Shown here: one piece after another, positions 42,661 to 51,920 of the stretch
How the letters are laid out: each line of letters opens with the position of its first letter
Position numbering within the stretch: the first letter of the stretch is position 1
NCBI GenBank assembly: GCA_036522895.1
Contig: DATDEX010000279.1
Location: 62,001-126,000, forward strand
DNA from: JAIOPA01 sp036522895
Lineage (GTDB): Bacteria > Eisenbacteria > RBG-16-71-46
Length of the DNA stretch: 64,000 nt
Reading direction: 5' to 3'
The notes under the pieces: model-generated
What the model was told of the DNA's origin: nothing
The model's input: the letters and a program-made list of their open reading frames with translations, nothing else
Databases searched by the model: none
Position numbers and translations under genes: made by a program

Positions 42661-43454
42661 TGGTCGAACCTCCCCCCAAGCCCATCCGTACCCTTGCCGA
42701 TGTCTTGCGCGAATCGGAGCCGAGACCTCTTCCCGGCCCGGAGAGAGTGCGCGGCGAGAAAAACACGTACTCGACTCGCTTTGCTAACAACATGGCTCGG
42801 CTGGTTGCCTTCGGACTGCGTGAGCAGTTCGGGGACTTCTTCCGCGGTATCCTGCCGCACGACGAGGGGGGCCTGGAGTCGACGGCGTGGGGCTCGAGGG
42901 GCACCGGCAGGCTCGACGTCAACTATTCGACGCCTGAACTGGGGCTCGGACTCGGGATCTCACTGAAGTCGGTTCACATCCCGGAGGAGAAATCGGGACG
43001 CGCTCGGCGATACACGCACAACATGAAGCGCAACGACGAGGAGCTACGGGTCGAGTCGATCAGCTACCACACCCGGCAACCGTACGCGGTCATGGTCGCG
43101 GTGCTCTTCCTGCCGTACGACTCCTGCACCGACGGGACGGACATCTCCTCGTTCGGCGCCTGGGCCGAGTACCTCCACGAGCTGGTCGGACGCACGGATC
43201 CAGGAGACGACGCGGCACTCTTTGAACGTGGATTCATCGGTCTCTACGATCCCGATCCAACCACGAACCGAATGGAGTTCTTCGACATCGAGCAGCCGCC
43301 TCCACGCAAGGGCCGGCCGCAGCGCTTACTTCCCTTCTCGGGATTCCTGAGCGAGGTCAAGAAGACGTACGACCGCCGGAACCACAAGGACTTCAAATGG
43401 GCAGACGATGTCCCGCTTGACGAGGTCCCACCCCCATACGGCGAGCCGACCTGA
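42660..43454 (+). CDS. Putative type II restriction endonuclease
   Basis: 264 aa, overlapping the methyltransferase stop (TAATG). A probable PD-(D/E)XK core is at GTGRLDVNYSTPE ... LGISLKSVHI. The following segment HNMKRNDEELRVESISYHTRQPYAVMVAVLFLP resembles endonucleases of m5C systems. Position between the methyltransferase and Vsr genes is the main evidence. It overlaps the Vsr frame by up to 47 bp. Confidence 0.75.
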   Translation: MVEPPPKPIRTLADVLRESEPRPLPGPERVRGEKNTYSTRFANNMARLVAFGLREQFGDFFRGILPHDEGGLESTAWGSRGTGRLDVNYSTPELGLGLGISLKSVHIPEEKSGRARRYTHNMKRNDEELRVESISYHTRQPYAVMVAVLFLPYDSCTDGTDISSFGAWAEYLHELVGRTDPGDDAALFERGFIGLYDPDPTTNRMEFFDIEQPPPRKGRPQRLLPFSGFLSEVKKTYDRRNHKDFKWADDVPLDEVPPPYGEPT

Positions 43455-43866
43455 AGCCTCCTCGTTGTCGGTTCGTCGGCGGATGCAGGCCACCCCCAGA
43501 CGCGACACACAGTGCGAACTCGCGCTGCGCTCAGTGCTCCATCGGCTCGGCCTACGCTTTCGTGTTGATCGCAGGTTGCCTGATGCGCGGCGAAGAGCCG
43601 ACCTGACTTTCGTCCGCGCCAGAGTGGTCGTGTTCGTCGACGGTTGCTTCTGGCACGGCTGCCCTCAACACGCATCATGGCCAAAGTCGAATGCGGAGTG
43701 GTGGCGCGCCAAGATTGAGATGAACCGCCGGCGGGACATCGAGACGAGCCGCAAACTTCGACGGGCGGGTTGGAAGGTCGTTCGAGTGTGGGAACACGAA
43801 GACCCGCACCGGGCATCGCAACGGGTGGTCGCGGCCATTGGGGAGACAAGCTCGCCAAGACGCTAA
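43408..43866 (+). CDS. Vsr-type mismatch endonuclease of the R-M operon
   Basis: Up to 152 aa; the Vsr core starts about residue 25 (RMQATPRRDTQCELALRSVLHRLGLRFR). RRADLTF carries the catalytic Asp, and FVDGCFWHGCPQHASWPKSN carries the zinc/active-site His. NRRRDIETSRKLRRAGWKVVRVWEHE completes the family pattern. Vsr nicks next to T:G mismatches formed by deamination of 5-methylcytosine and so fits an m5C methyltransferase neighbour. A start at 43483 is also possible. Confidence 0.88.
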   Translation: MSRLTRSHPHTASRPEASSLSVRRRMQATPRRDTQCELALRSVLHRLGLRFRVDRRLPDARRRADLTFVRARVVVFVDGCFWHGCPQHASWPKSNAEWWRAKIEMNRRRDIETSRKLRRAGWKVVRVWEHEDPHRASQRVVAAIGETSSPRR

Positions 43867-44082
43867 GGGCGATCTCACCAACAACGGAAGGCCGCCCGTG
43901 AGACCTGAGCTGGTCATAGCGTGCGTTGGCGAAGCGGTCCTCTCGGTGGAGGCTTCGATGCGCCTGGCCACGGGCAGAGGTAGGTACTTGGCGGGAGTGG
44001 CAGATGTCGCGCTCGCGGGAAGAGCTTACACTTGGCGGACGACCTGCCTCCAAGACAACTCGAATGGAAGGAGGAGTGCTCA

Positions 44083-44334
44083 GTGAATGGGACCGACTAT
44101 CAGATCGCACTGCTGCTGGCGACACTGTGCCTACGGCTTTCCTCGCTGGCCGCGGGACTGTTTCTGGTTCGGGGCGGCGTTCGCGTTCTGATGCTCGATT
44201 CGACCGGACACGGCCTCGGATCGCGAGAGTGGCTATCCAGGTGCTGGCTTGGAGCGATGCTCGGTCTTGCACTAGTCGTCGGAGGCGCGATCCTAGTCTT
44301 CGGCAAAGGGTTGGGAGCTCTGGTTCACAGCTAA
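44083..44334 (+). CDS. Small membrane protein before the nucleotide cassette
   Basis: 83 aa from a GTG with AAGGAGGAG upstream. Two hydrophobic stretches, IALLLATLCLRLSSLAAGLFLV and CWLGAMLGLALVVGGAILVFG, predict a hairpin in the membrane. It precedes the membrane-anchored dCTP-deaminase-fold gene by 35 bp on the same strand, so it may be its partner. No family recognised. Confidence 0.5.
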   Translation: MNGTDYQIALLLATLCLRLSSLAAGLFLVRGGVRVLMLDSTGHGLGSREWLSRCWLGAMLGLALVVGGAILVFGKGLGALVHS

Positions 44335-44369
44335 ACCCGCCCACCAAGGGCGCCAGCGTAGGGGGGGAC

Positions 44370-45125
44370 GTGCAGTTAACCGGCAGAGAATCTGTGGTTC
44401 GCGGGTTCATCGACGGATTGATTCCGCCCAGGTTGCGGCCGGGCAGCTTTGATCTCACGGTCGGTAGGATCGTCGTTCGGGGCGAGGAGCGACACGACCC
44501 AGTCGTGATTCAACCGCAACAGACATTTCTCATCGAATCGGAACAGACCGTGACGGTCCCGATTGGGTACGTGGGGTACGCAATGCCGAAGACGAGCCTT
44601 TGCAACGATGGGATCCTCGTCCTCAACACAGGGCTCGTCGACCCAGGCTACAACGGCAAGCTCTCGACGATCGCCATCAACTTCTCCGACAGCGACCAAC
44701 GGATCCGGCGGGATACTGCGTTTCTGCGGCTGGTCTTTCACCAGCTTACGGGAGCCGATGCAGATCGCGAAGACGCACATACGCAAACCGCGACCTTGGA
44801 CGACCTCAAGTCCCGATCACGACATATCAGTGCGTCCTTCCTCGATGTGCCGGGCCAGGCCGACCGCATCATGCGTGAGCTGACCAACGATGTCATGGAC
44901 AGACAACGCAACGCGATCTTGCTCCTCATCAGCACAATTGGCTTCCTATTTGTAATGTGGAACTTGGGGTCGTTCTTCCTCCTATCTCGACAGACCAACG
45001 CGATCGCAGATCGCACTGCGCAAACCGGGTCGCGGGAGCTCGGGGCACTTGAGGAGCGGGTGAAACAGCTCGATGAACGCGTGGCGAGGCTACAAACCCT
45101 TGTCACACCGCCAAAAGCGCGATAG
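44370..45125 (+). CDS. Membrane-anchored dCTP deaminase/dUTPase-fold protein
   Basis: 251 aa from a GTG. Residues 12-125 follow the Dcd pattern: RLRPGSFDLTVGRIVV, QTFLIESEQTVTVPIGYVGYA, MPKTSLCNDGILVLNTGLVDPGYNGKL. At the position of the catalytic Glu of dCTP deaminase I read Ile101 (KLSTIAINFSD), so activity is doubtful. Residues 181-205 (AILLLISTIGFLFVMWNLG) are a transmembrane helix and 223-246 a coiled coil. It begins a tight cluster with a ThyA-like and a cytidine deaminase gene. A sensor or binding role at the membrane is possible. Confidence 0.75.
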   Translation: MQLTGRESVVRGFIDGLIPPRLRPGSFDLTVGRIVVRGEERHDPVVIQPQQTFLIESEQTVTVPIGYVGYAMPKTSLCNDGILVLNTGLVDPGYNGKLSTIAINFSDSDQRIRRDTAFLRLVFHQLTGADADREDAHTQTATLDDLKSRSRHISASFLDVPGQADRIMRELTNDVMDRQRNAILLLISTIGFLFVMWNLGSFFLLSRQTNAIADRTAQTGSRELGALEERVKQLDERVARLQTLVTPPKAR

Positions 45126-45140
45126 CATCAAAGGATTCTT

Positions 45141-46043
45141 ATGATTCGATTGACCGTTTCTTCCGCCGACGAAGTCCTAGCGTGGCTCTCACATGAGCTC
45201 GTCCACCACGGGCGTGAAGTCCAGCCCCGGGGACGCCGCACCTTGGAGATAGCGCCTTGCGCGTTCACGCTCTCGAACCCCCGGGCACGCAAGATTGCCA
45301 ACACACACCGACGTTGGAACGAGGCGCTGGCCGTCGGTGAACTGGCATGGCATCTGGCCGGCTCGGACGATCTCGATGCCATCGCGTATTACGCGAAGGC
45401 GTGGCGCGGCTTCTCGGACGACGGCCGCACCATCCATGGAAGCTGCTATGGCCGCAAGATCTTCGGCGGCGGGGCGGGTGCTAGTCAGTGGGACCGCGTC
45501 CGCGCTGAACTTCAGCACGATCCTGATTCGAGACGGGCACTGCTCGCAATTGCAGATCCGCATCATGACCTGAGCGCTTCGAGCAAGGATGTGCCGTGCC
45601 TGACGGCGTTGCAGTTTTTGATTCGTGACGGAGCGCTACATGCCGTCGCCTTCATGCGCAGTAATGACCTCATCTGGGGGCTTTGCTACGACCTCTACCT
45701 GCTCACCATGCTTCAAGAACTGATGGCCTGCGAGCTCGGCGTGGGACTAGGCCAGTACACGCACGTCGCCACCTCGATGCATGTCTATGAGCAGCACTTG
45801 GAGATGGTGAGGCGAATCGCCGACTCGAACCCGCCTAGGATTGCTCCGCCAATGGAGCCTCTCGGCCAGCCCAAGCAGAAGGAGGAGTTCATCCGGCTCG
45901 AGCGTGTCTTGAGGGAGGGTGGCAATGCGACGACCGAAGGGTTGGATCCTTTCTGGAAGGGGCTTGCGAAGCCGCTACTCCGACTGGCCGAAAGACGTCG
46001 CGCGCGGCTGCACCCGACGCCGACGCACGAGATAACCGTCTGA
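45141..46043 (+). CDS. Thymidylate synthase-like protein with a dCMP-type specificity residue
   Basis: 300 aa. ThyA landmarks are clear: NEALAVGELAWHLAGSDD, WRGFSDDGRTIHGSCYG, KDVPCLTALQFL with catalytic Cys153, MRSNDLIWGLCYDLYLL, and GQYTHVATSMHVYEQH. The Asn that selects dUMP (GLPFN in ThyA) is Asp184 here (GLCYD). An Asn-to-Asp change at this site is known to favour dCMP, as in phage dCMP hydroxymethylase. It is 15 bp downstream of the Dcd-fold gene and is followed by a cytidine deaminase. A host TMP-synthesis role is unlikely. Confidence 0.8.
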   Translation: MIRLTVSSADEVLAWLSHELVHHGREVQPRGRRTLEIAPCAFTLSNPRARKIANTHRRWNEALAVGELAWHLAGSDDLDAIAYYAKAWRGFSDDGRTIHGSCYGRKIFGGGAGASQWDRVRAELQHDPDSRRALLAIADPHHDLSASSKDVPCLTALQFLIRDGALHAVAFMRSNDLIWGLCYDLYLLTMLQELMACELGVGLGQYTHVATSMHVYEQHLEMVRRIADSNPPRIAPPMEPLGQPKQKEEFIRLERVLREGGNATTEGLDPFWKGLAKPLLRLAERRRARLHPTPTHEITV

Positions 46044-46110
46044 GCGTGACGCCCGGCGGCGGAGATTGCAGCACGCGCACGGGCGGCGCCATCTGAGGTG
46101 GGACACGTCC

Positions 46111-46509
46111 TTGAGTGACATCAGCGTTGAAGCCTTAGGGCAGCTACGGTTGGCGGCATGGCGCGCAAGAGACCACGCGCGCACCTACAGCGGTATCAAG
46201 GTCGGTGCGGCTGTCTTGACCGCGGCGGGCGAGGTATTCGCCGGGTGCAATCTCGAGCATCGTTTCCGGGCCCATGATATTCACGCCGAGACGAACGCAA
46301 TCGGCTCCTTCGTCGCGGGCAGCGTGTCGACCGTCGTCGCGGTGTTGGTGGCATCAGAGGAAGCGCTCTTTACGCCGTGTGGCGGGTGCATGGATTGGAT
46401 CTTCGAGCATGGTGGAGCGGATTGCGTGGTCTACGTCATGAGCTCCCGGGATACGGCGCCGATGACGTGGCGCGCCTCCGAGCTCATGCCGCATTACCCG
46501 CATCAGTAA
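46111..46509 (+). CDS. Cytidine deaminase-like protein
   Basis: About 132 aa from a TTG with GAGGTGG upstream (a longer start at 46066 is possible). The zinc-binding and catalytic residues are complete: IHAETNAIGSF (His58, Glu60) and TPCGGCMDWI (Cys90, Cys93). YSGIKVGAAVLTAAGEVFAGCN is the standard CDA substrate-loop segment. It is the third gene of the nucleotide cassette, and could deaminate a cytidine nucleoside or nucleotide. Confidence 0.85.
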   Translation: MSDISVEALGQLRLAAWRARDHARTYSGIKVGAAVLTAAGEVFAGCNLEHRFRAHDIHAETNAIGSFVAGSVSTVVAVLVASEEALFTPCGGCMDWIFEHGGADCVVYVMSSRDTAPMTWRASELMPHYPHQ

Positions 46510-46565
46510 CCGGGTTGGTGGGCTGACGTTGGTGCGATCCGGCATCATTCCGGGTAATGGGCGCC

Positions 46566-46729
46566 TCGACCACCTCGGGTACCTGAGCATGGGCTCGACG
46601 TCTATCTACGCCCGCATGACGGGCCAACACCGGGTTGCGGTGTTCCGCGAGCTCGCCCGCTCGCCGTGGATCGTCCAGCCCGGAACGGGATTCTCCGCAG
46701 TTCGACAACTTGAACGGAAGTCGCCATGA
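46566..46729 (+). pseudogene. Tyrosine integrase 3'-end remnant (left island boundary)
   Basis: Encodes HLGYLSMGSTSIYARMTGQHRVAVFRELARSPWIVQPG and onward, nearly the same as the last 50 residues of the intact integrase at 52675-53517. The stop codon overlaps an ATG (ATGA) exactly as in the intact copy, and the following 40 bp look like the beginning of a lipoprotein gene. It marks a previous integration at the same site. Confidence 0.8.
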
Positions 46730-46769
46730 ACGCACGCCGTCTGCCGCTCATGATCCGGAGCTTGGCACC

Positions 46770-47969
46770 ATGGTCCGTTTGAAGATCGCTGAACTCTTTG
46801 CGGGTATTGGTGGTGTCGCGGGCGGGCTCCTGGACGCCGGCGGCTTCGATCCCGTGCTGCTTATCGATCGTGAGCCGCTGGCAGCGAAGGTCTTCAATGC
46901 CAACTTCCCGACCTACGCGCCCCGCTACCACACGCGATCTGTCAGCGCCCGACTCACCGGGAGGGAGCTGCTGGAGCAGGCCGGGGGCGAGATCGACGGC
47001 ATTCTCGGCTGCCCGCCATGTCAAGGATACAGCGCCGCCGGCCTTCGTGACCCGGACGACGCGCGCAATCAGCTCCTGGACGAGATGCGGCGACTCATCG
47101 CCTCGATCGAGCCGCTCTTCTTCCTCATCGAGAATGTCCCCAGCCTCAGGAGTTCCCATCAGTTTGAACGGTTCGGCCAGTCGCTCGAATCGAAGTACGA
47201 GATTGCGGCGCAAGTCCTCAACGCGGCCGAGTTCGGCATCCCACAACTTCGGCGCAGGCTCGTGGTGTTGGGCGTCCACCGGTGCGCGAAAGTATCGCCG
47301 TCCTTTCCGACGCCGACGCACGGCGGCAAGGGACGCGTCTTCGACTACTGCAGTGGCAGGTATCTCCGACCCAGCTCACCTGCCGGTCGTCAGGCGTTTC
47401 AAGTCGATCCCGGACTTCATTTCGCACGCCGCAAGATGGTGACGCTCTCAGCAGCCCTTGACGACTTGCCTGCCAACCCACCCCTTCATCTTGGTCGAGG
47501 CCTGTCTGGCGACGCTCCACTCGAGTACGCAGGACCGGCGCGGACCACCTTCCAGCGCCGAATGCGGCGAGAATCTCGCCGGCCGACGCACCATGTTGCC
47601 TGGCGACATCGATCGACCCTCGTCAAGCGTCTGGCGCGGATCGCTCCCGGCGACTGCCCACCAGGCACGGGCGGTAGGTCGCGCAACGCGGAGTACTTCA
47701 GCCAGGCCTACGCTCGGCTTCACCCAGCCGGTCTGGCCCGCACCGTAACGACGAACTTTCACAATCCAGGATCCGGCCGCTTCACTCACTATGCGGTGCC
47801 GCGCGCCTTGACGCTGCGAGAGGCGATGCGGCTTCAAAGCTTCCCGGACAGCTTCGTCCTGCCGGAAATGCACCTGAGTGAAGCTGAGCGGCTTATCGGC
47901 AACGCCTTCCCCCGGCGCTTAGCTGAAGTCCTTGGTCGACACATCGCGCGGCTGCTCAGCGGGAGGTAG
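46770..47969 (+). CDS. DNA (cytosine-5) methyltransferase of the HerA/NurA island
   Basis: 399 aa. Motifs: IAELFAGIGGVAGGLLDAG (I), GCPPCQGYSAAG with catalytic Cys84 (IV), LIENVPSLR (VI), IPQLRRRLVVLG (VIII), and ERLIGNAFPRRLAEVLGRHI (X). Its 3' end overlaps the convergent NurA-like gene by 51 bp. No endonuclease follows on the same strand; the restricting part may be the HerA-NurA pair, and Vsr repairs deaminated methylcytosines. It is distinct from the methyltransferase at 41470-42660. Confidence 0.9.
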   Translation: MVRLKIAELFAGIGGVAGGLLDAGGFDPVLLIDREPLAAKVFNANFPTYAPRYHTRSVSARLTGRELLEQAGGEIDGILGCPPCQGYSAAGLRDPDDARNQLLDEMRRLIASIEPLFFLIENVPSLRSSHQFERFGQSLESKYEIAAQVLNAAEFGIPQLRRRLVVLGVHRCAKVSPSFPTPTHGGKGRVFDYCSGRYLRPSSPAGRQAFQVDPGLHFARRKMVTLSAALDDLPANPPLHLGRGLSGDAPLEYAGPARTTFQRRMRRESRRPTHHVAWRHRSTLVKRLARIAPGDCPPGTGGRSRNAEYFSQAYARLHPAGLARTVTTNFHNPGSGRFTHYAVPRALTLREAMRLQSFPDSFVLPEMHLSEAERLIGNAFPRRLAEVLGRHIARLLSGR

Positions 47970-50183
47970 TGTCGTCGGCTCCGGCCCGGCATCGCCCAGC
48001 GCTTCCCCGCGCCGAACGGTCAGTTTGGCCATTCGCTCAAGCTGCTTCCTGAGCCTCTGAAGAGACACGTACTCTATCGTTGTGCGTGGAACTGCCATGC
48101 CCCGCAGCCCCTTCATGGCACTCAGGTTCGCGGCGATGGCTTGCTGCAATTCCGAAATAAGCTTGTGACCGAGCACCTTGCACTTCTCGTGTGCCTCGTA
48201 GATCACGAAGGGTATGAGTCGCGGCAGCCGGCGCCGGCTCATGATGTTGTGGTCTTGATCAAGGGCCCATTTGGATGAGTGGACCCCACGAACGATCAGG
48301 TCGGCGACGTGCATCACCCGTGCGGATCGTTGTTCGGCGCCTCGCGTGCGTATCGAGTCGAGAAACTCGAACCGTGGGAACCGAATCTGTGGGCTGCCGC
48401 CGGGACGCCCCAGGTAGAACATGCCAAAGTCCGCGTACTCGCACATGCGCACGTACTCGTCCTCGGCAATGTCCCGACCGTCGAACCACGGCCGCTCGCC
48501 GGAGCCCGAGTGGTTGTAGCGCTTCACCTGTTCCGCCAGCTGCTCTTCGAAGAAGCGTCGCCAATCGCCAGGCTCTCGGACGCGGTGGACCCGGAAGAGG
48601 CTCGTCACCATCGCGGTGAAGGGCCGGACGATCACGCAGGTGGAGTAGTACTGCGCCCGGTCAGGCACCGGGGACAGCGAGCACAAGAGCCGAGTCATCG
48701 CGACCGAGTCGCTGATCAGACCCATCCGTTCGAGTTCCCAGTGCGGATCGATCGCCTGACCGAAACGCAGCTCCGATCCCCGCTGGATGTACCAGTTGAG
48801 AATCCGCGAAAATGTTCGCAGCTGCGTCGATTTCACCGCACCCGCGAACACACGGCGGTCAGAGTCCATCACGTGGCGCAGGATCTTGTAGCTCAGCCGG
48901 ATCCCTTCGCGGACCATTTCTCCATAGGATGTCCGATTCGTGTAATTCTGCAGCTCGCGGCTCTGCGGAGACACGGCTCCGTCGCGCAGCAGCACGTGCG
49001 GCTTGGGCAACGCATCGCCGCCTTGTACCGCGTGGGCACCATAGGGCTGCGCCATGCCCGAGAGCAGCGCCTCATCGATCCGGTACTGGACGACATCGAG
49101 CGCCGTTTTCCTCAGGTGTTCGAACTCCCCGTCGTCGAGGTCCTGGAACCACGGTCGCGAAATGATCATGCCCTTGTTGCCTGGATCCTCCAGCGCTGCG
49201 CGCGTGATCGGAATACCGTGATAGGGCGACGGAAACTTTCCGGGAAAGCTGGGAGGAAGGTCGACATATCCGGCACCGTTATTGAACCACAGAACCAAAC
49301 GATCGTCGTCGGCGTAGGCCGCGGCAGGCATGCCTCGCACTTCACCTGGGTGGCTCGATCCGTCGGTACCCGCGATGATCAGTTGTGGCTGGCGGTCGGG
49401 TTCCGGCGTTACCGTCAGGGAGTGTAGGAATGTCGGCCCAAACACGTGGCCTGCGAGCTCGGCCGCCACGGCAGTCCAATCGTCAGCGCCCACGTGTCGT
49501 TCCACGTCGCGATGGTCGACCGGTACCGGCTTCGCCTCGATCTCCGGAAGATCGGGGATCCTCCAGACCGCCGGGTTGATCCCCAGTTCACCGTGCACAA
49601 AGCGCGCAAAGTCCTGGAGCTGACGTTCCACCTTCTGCCGGTGGGCCTCATCGTTGCCGATGCTCGCGTCGCGCACATCGGCAACGTCCTCATCGAGACG
49701 ATGCGCTATGTCCTTCAGCATGCGAAGGATCAGTTCGCGCGGCTCCTCCTGCAGCAGGCCCTCGGCCGCCTGGCGCATGACGGCCGCCGAGCGACCCTCG
49801 AACTGTTCAACGGTATCGACGTAATAGGCCAGCGCCGTGGTTGGTCCGAGCTCCCACAAGGCCTGATTGAGATCAGGCTGGGAGAGCGGCGTCAGCGGCG
49901 ACACGCGTGGCGCCACGGTGTACCGGGCGGCGGCACCGTCGGTTGACCCGTCAGACAGCAGGAAGCCGCGGGCTACCAACTTGGCCACAGTCCGGTGGTA
50001 GGTCGGGAGCGTCGCGGTATCGCCTATACCTCGAGGCTGGACCACTCCCGACTCGTCCTCAACGTGCGCCGAGTCCTTGGCGTGCTCCCAGATGTCACGG
50101 ATGGTCCGCTTGTCCTCCGGCGCATCCTGCAGGTAGCGGACGATCCAAGCGTCGCGTTCGTAAATGCTGATCTGCGTACTCAC
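47919..50183 (-). CDS. NurA-like nuclease with N-terminal winged helix
   Basis: 754 aa from a GTG that overlaps the HerA stop (GTGA). An N-terminal winged helix (about 15-95; PTYHRTVAKLVARGFLLSD) is followed by a helical region. The NurA nuclease begins at QPQLIIAGTDGSSHPGEVRG (about 267-284), where the Asp of TDGSS is the first metal ligand. Later segments such as YYSTCVIVRPFTAMV and RVMHVADLIVRGVHSSKW fit the rest of a NurA domain. NurA degrades DNA ends with HerA in archaea and in some bacterial defence loci. It is much longer than archaeal NurA (about 350 aa). Confidence 0.75.
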   Translation of the reverse strand: MSTQISIYERDAWIVRYLQDAPEDKRTIRDIWEHAKDSAHVEDESGVVQPRGIGDTATLPTYHRTVAKLVARGFLLSDGSTDGAAARYTVAPRVSPLTPLSQPDLNQALWELGPTTALAYYVDTVEQFEGRSAAVMRQAAEGLLQEEPRELILRMLKDIAHRLDEDVADVRDASIGNDEAHRQKVERQLQDFARFVHGELGINPAVWRIPDLPEIEAKPVPVDHRDVERHVGADDWTAVAAELAGHVFGPTFLHSLTVTPEPDRQPQLIIAGTDGSSHPGEVRGMPAAAYADDDRLVLWFNNGAGYVDLPPSFPGKFPSPYHGIPITRAALEDPGNKGMIISRPWFQDLDDGEFEHLRKTALDVVQYRIDEALLSGMAQPYGAHAVQGGDALPKPHVLLRDGAVSPQSRELQNYTNRTSYGEMVREGIRLSYKILRHVMDSDRRVFAGAVKSTQLRTFSRILNWYIQRGSELRFGQAIDPHWELERMGLISDSVAMTRLLCSLSPVPDRAQYYSTCVIVRPFTAMVTSLFRVHRVREPGDWRRFFEEQLAEQVKRYNHSGSGERPWFDGRDIAEDEYVRMCEYADFGMFYLGRPGGSPQIRFPRFEFLDSIRTRGAEQRSARVMHVADLIVRGVHSSKWALDQDHNIMSRRRLPRLIPFVIYEAHEKCKVLGHKLISELQQAIAANLSAMKGLRGMAVPRTTIEYVSLQRLRKQLERMAKLTVRRGEALGDAGPEPTTLPPAEQPRDVSTKDFS

Positions 50184-51811
50184 GAACGTGGCTGCCCATC
50201 GCGCGTGCTGGTCGGAATCTCGCGTCGAGCGGTCCAGCCTCGTTTGGCCAAGTCCGCGAAAATGTCAGGCGTCGCGCCGCCGACCGGCGTTCGCCGCCGA
50301 CGGATGTCGACCAGGGTGGCGTGCTTGACCGTCTCGGACACGCCGCTCAGCACGCACGTGCCGATCGGCGCCCTGGTCAGCCGATGAATCATCGCCTCCG
50401 GGGCATCCGAAAACACGCCGCGCAGGGATTCGAGCTGATCAGGCTCGATGGCGAAGATGAACCGCGTAAGCAGACGCTTCAGCAGCGGCCGATCGAGGTC
50501 GGCGGGGCTCTGACTGGTGAGGATGAGGCCGATCCGGTAGTGGCGCCCGATGCGCGCGATCTCGCGCAGGACCTGTGTGGTGACCACCTTGTCATCGTTG
50601 GGGGCGATGAGGTGTGCCTCGTCCATCGACAAGACCACGAAGGGAATCTTTCGGGCGCGCGCCAGTCGCTGGATATCGCGCGCCACGGCCGCGGCGATAA
50701 GCCGCAAGTCCGACACCGAGAGGCCACGGCAGTCGATGTTGATAATTCTGCCGGGCGTGAGCTCCTGCTCCCAATCGAAGGGTGCGCCGATGTACGGGAT
50801 GTTTTCCAGGCTGCGCGCTCGGAGCATCGCCGGGCGGAAAGTTTGTGCTTTCATCTCGAGCGCCGGGGCCAGCTCTTCGATCTTGGCGATCAGCGCGTCG
50901 ACGCCGAACTCTTTGCCACCGCGCAGCACCTGATTGAGCAGCGACTCGTGGGCGAACTGAACCAGTGTTTCGATATTCGTGCCCTTGTTGATGGCGGGGA
51001 TCGAATCGATGATTTCGTCCGGCTGGAGAGCGCTAAGCGGCAGGCTGAAGCCGTCGCCTGGCCGAACATTGGTGCCACCGAGGCTCGTGGTCGCATCAAC
51101 CATCTCACCCAAGGGGTCGATGTTGATCTGCGGGACGCCATGACTCCAGAGCTCCTCGGCCACGACGCCGCGGCCATATGACTTGCCGCGTCCGATTCCA
51201 CCGCAGAAGAAGATGTGCGTTTGCACCACATCGCGGCGCAATCGCACGGTCACGTCGGGCAATCCATGAATCGTTCCCACTTCAAGGCCGCTCTGCGAGT
51301 CGGGCGCAAAATTGAGCGCCTGCGCGATCAGCCCCGGCTGCACGACCACCACGGGACTGCCCGAGAGGGGGAGGGTCTCGACAGACTCGATTCGGTCGAG
51401 GCTTCCGTCCAATTTGAAGACCACTTCCTCGAGCGGATCGGCCGAGGCGGCGCGATAGATGACGGTCGACTGGCCCTCTGGCGCGTACCTGGTCTCAAAC
51501 GGGATCACGTCGCTCACCGTCGAGCTCAGTGCGTCCTCATGCGGGTTCTGCTCCCACACGCCTTCGACCCGAATGAGCGTGAGGACGCTCGGGCCATTAA
51601 TCTGCTTTCCCCGGACTCCCAACACCCGGCCGGCGGTCGTGTCTTGCCCGGGAAGAAGCCGGAACAGCACCTTGTCCAGGCTCGGAGACTCGCGCTCGCA
51701 GATGACCCGGCCGATCACGACGTCATTCTGATCCGCCTCGGTCCCGACGAGAGGCGGCTGATCGAACTCGGCTTCCTCCTGCCCCCTTGCGCTCATGGTG
51801 CCATCCTTCAT
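50180..51811 (-). CDS. HerA-like DNA translocase ATPase
   Basis: 543 aa; the ATG at 51811 is chosen because GAAGGAGA lies four bases upstream, whereas longer starts have none. An N-terminal HAS-barrel-like region (VVIGRVICERE) precedes Walker A GGIGRGKS (204-211), and Walker B FVVLSMDEAHLI. IGRHYRIGLILTSQSPADL and TRFIFAIEPDQLES match the HerA/FtsK core. HerA hexamers pump DNA into NurA. It is upstream of, and translationally coupled to, the NurA-like gene, so a complex is likely. Confidence 0.88.
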   Translation of the reverse strand: MKDGTMSARGQEEAEFDQPPLVGTEADQNDVVIGRVICERESPSLDKVLFRLLPGQDTTAGRVLGVRGKQINGPSVLTLIRVEGVWEQNPHEDALSSTVSDVIPFETRYAPEGQSTVIYRAASADPLEEVVFKLDGSLDRIESVETLPLSGSPVVVVQPGLIAQALNFAPDSQSGLEVGTIHGLPDVTVRLRRDVVQTHIFFCGGIGRGKSYGRGVVAEELWSHGVPQINIDPLGEMVDATTSLGGTNVRPGDGFSLPLSALQPDEIIDSIPAINKGTNIETLVQFAHESLLNQVLRGGKEFGVDALIAKIEELAPALEMKAQTFRPAMLRARSLENIPYIGAPFDWEQELTPGRIINIDCRGLSVSDLRLIAAAVARDIQRLARARKIPFVVLSMDEAHLIAPNDDKVVTTQVLREIARIGRHYRIGLILTSQSPADLDRPLLKRLLTRFIFAIEPDQLESLRGVFSDAPEAMIHRLTRAPIGTCVLSGVSETVKHATLVDIRRRRTPVGGATPDIFADLAKRGWTARREIPTSTRDGQPRS

Positions 51812-51920
51812 AGCATCTCCTTCGATTCGGTGCGCGGGTCCTTCGGTGAACATGACTTGCTGTGGGGGAGGAGCCGGCGCGGGTACGCCGGCTCCGACCC
51901 CCGTTCCCCCCGGTCGGGAG

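Noticed and set aside
48279..49427. Plus-strand frame of 382 codons
   Set aside because: Antisense to the NurA-like gene; the real frame has the NurA motif and translational coupling to HerA.
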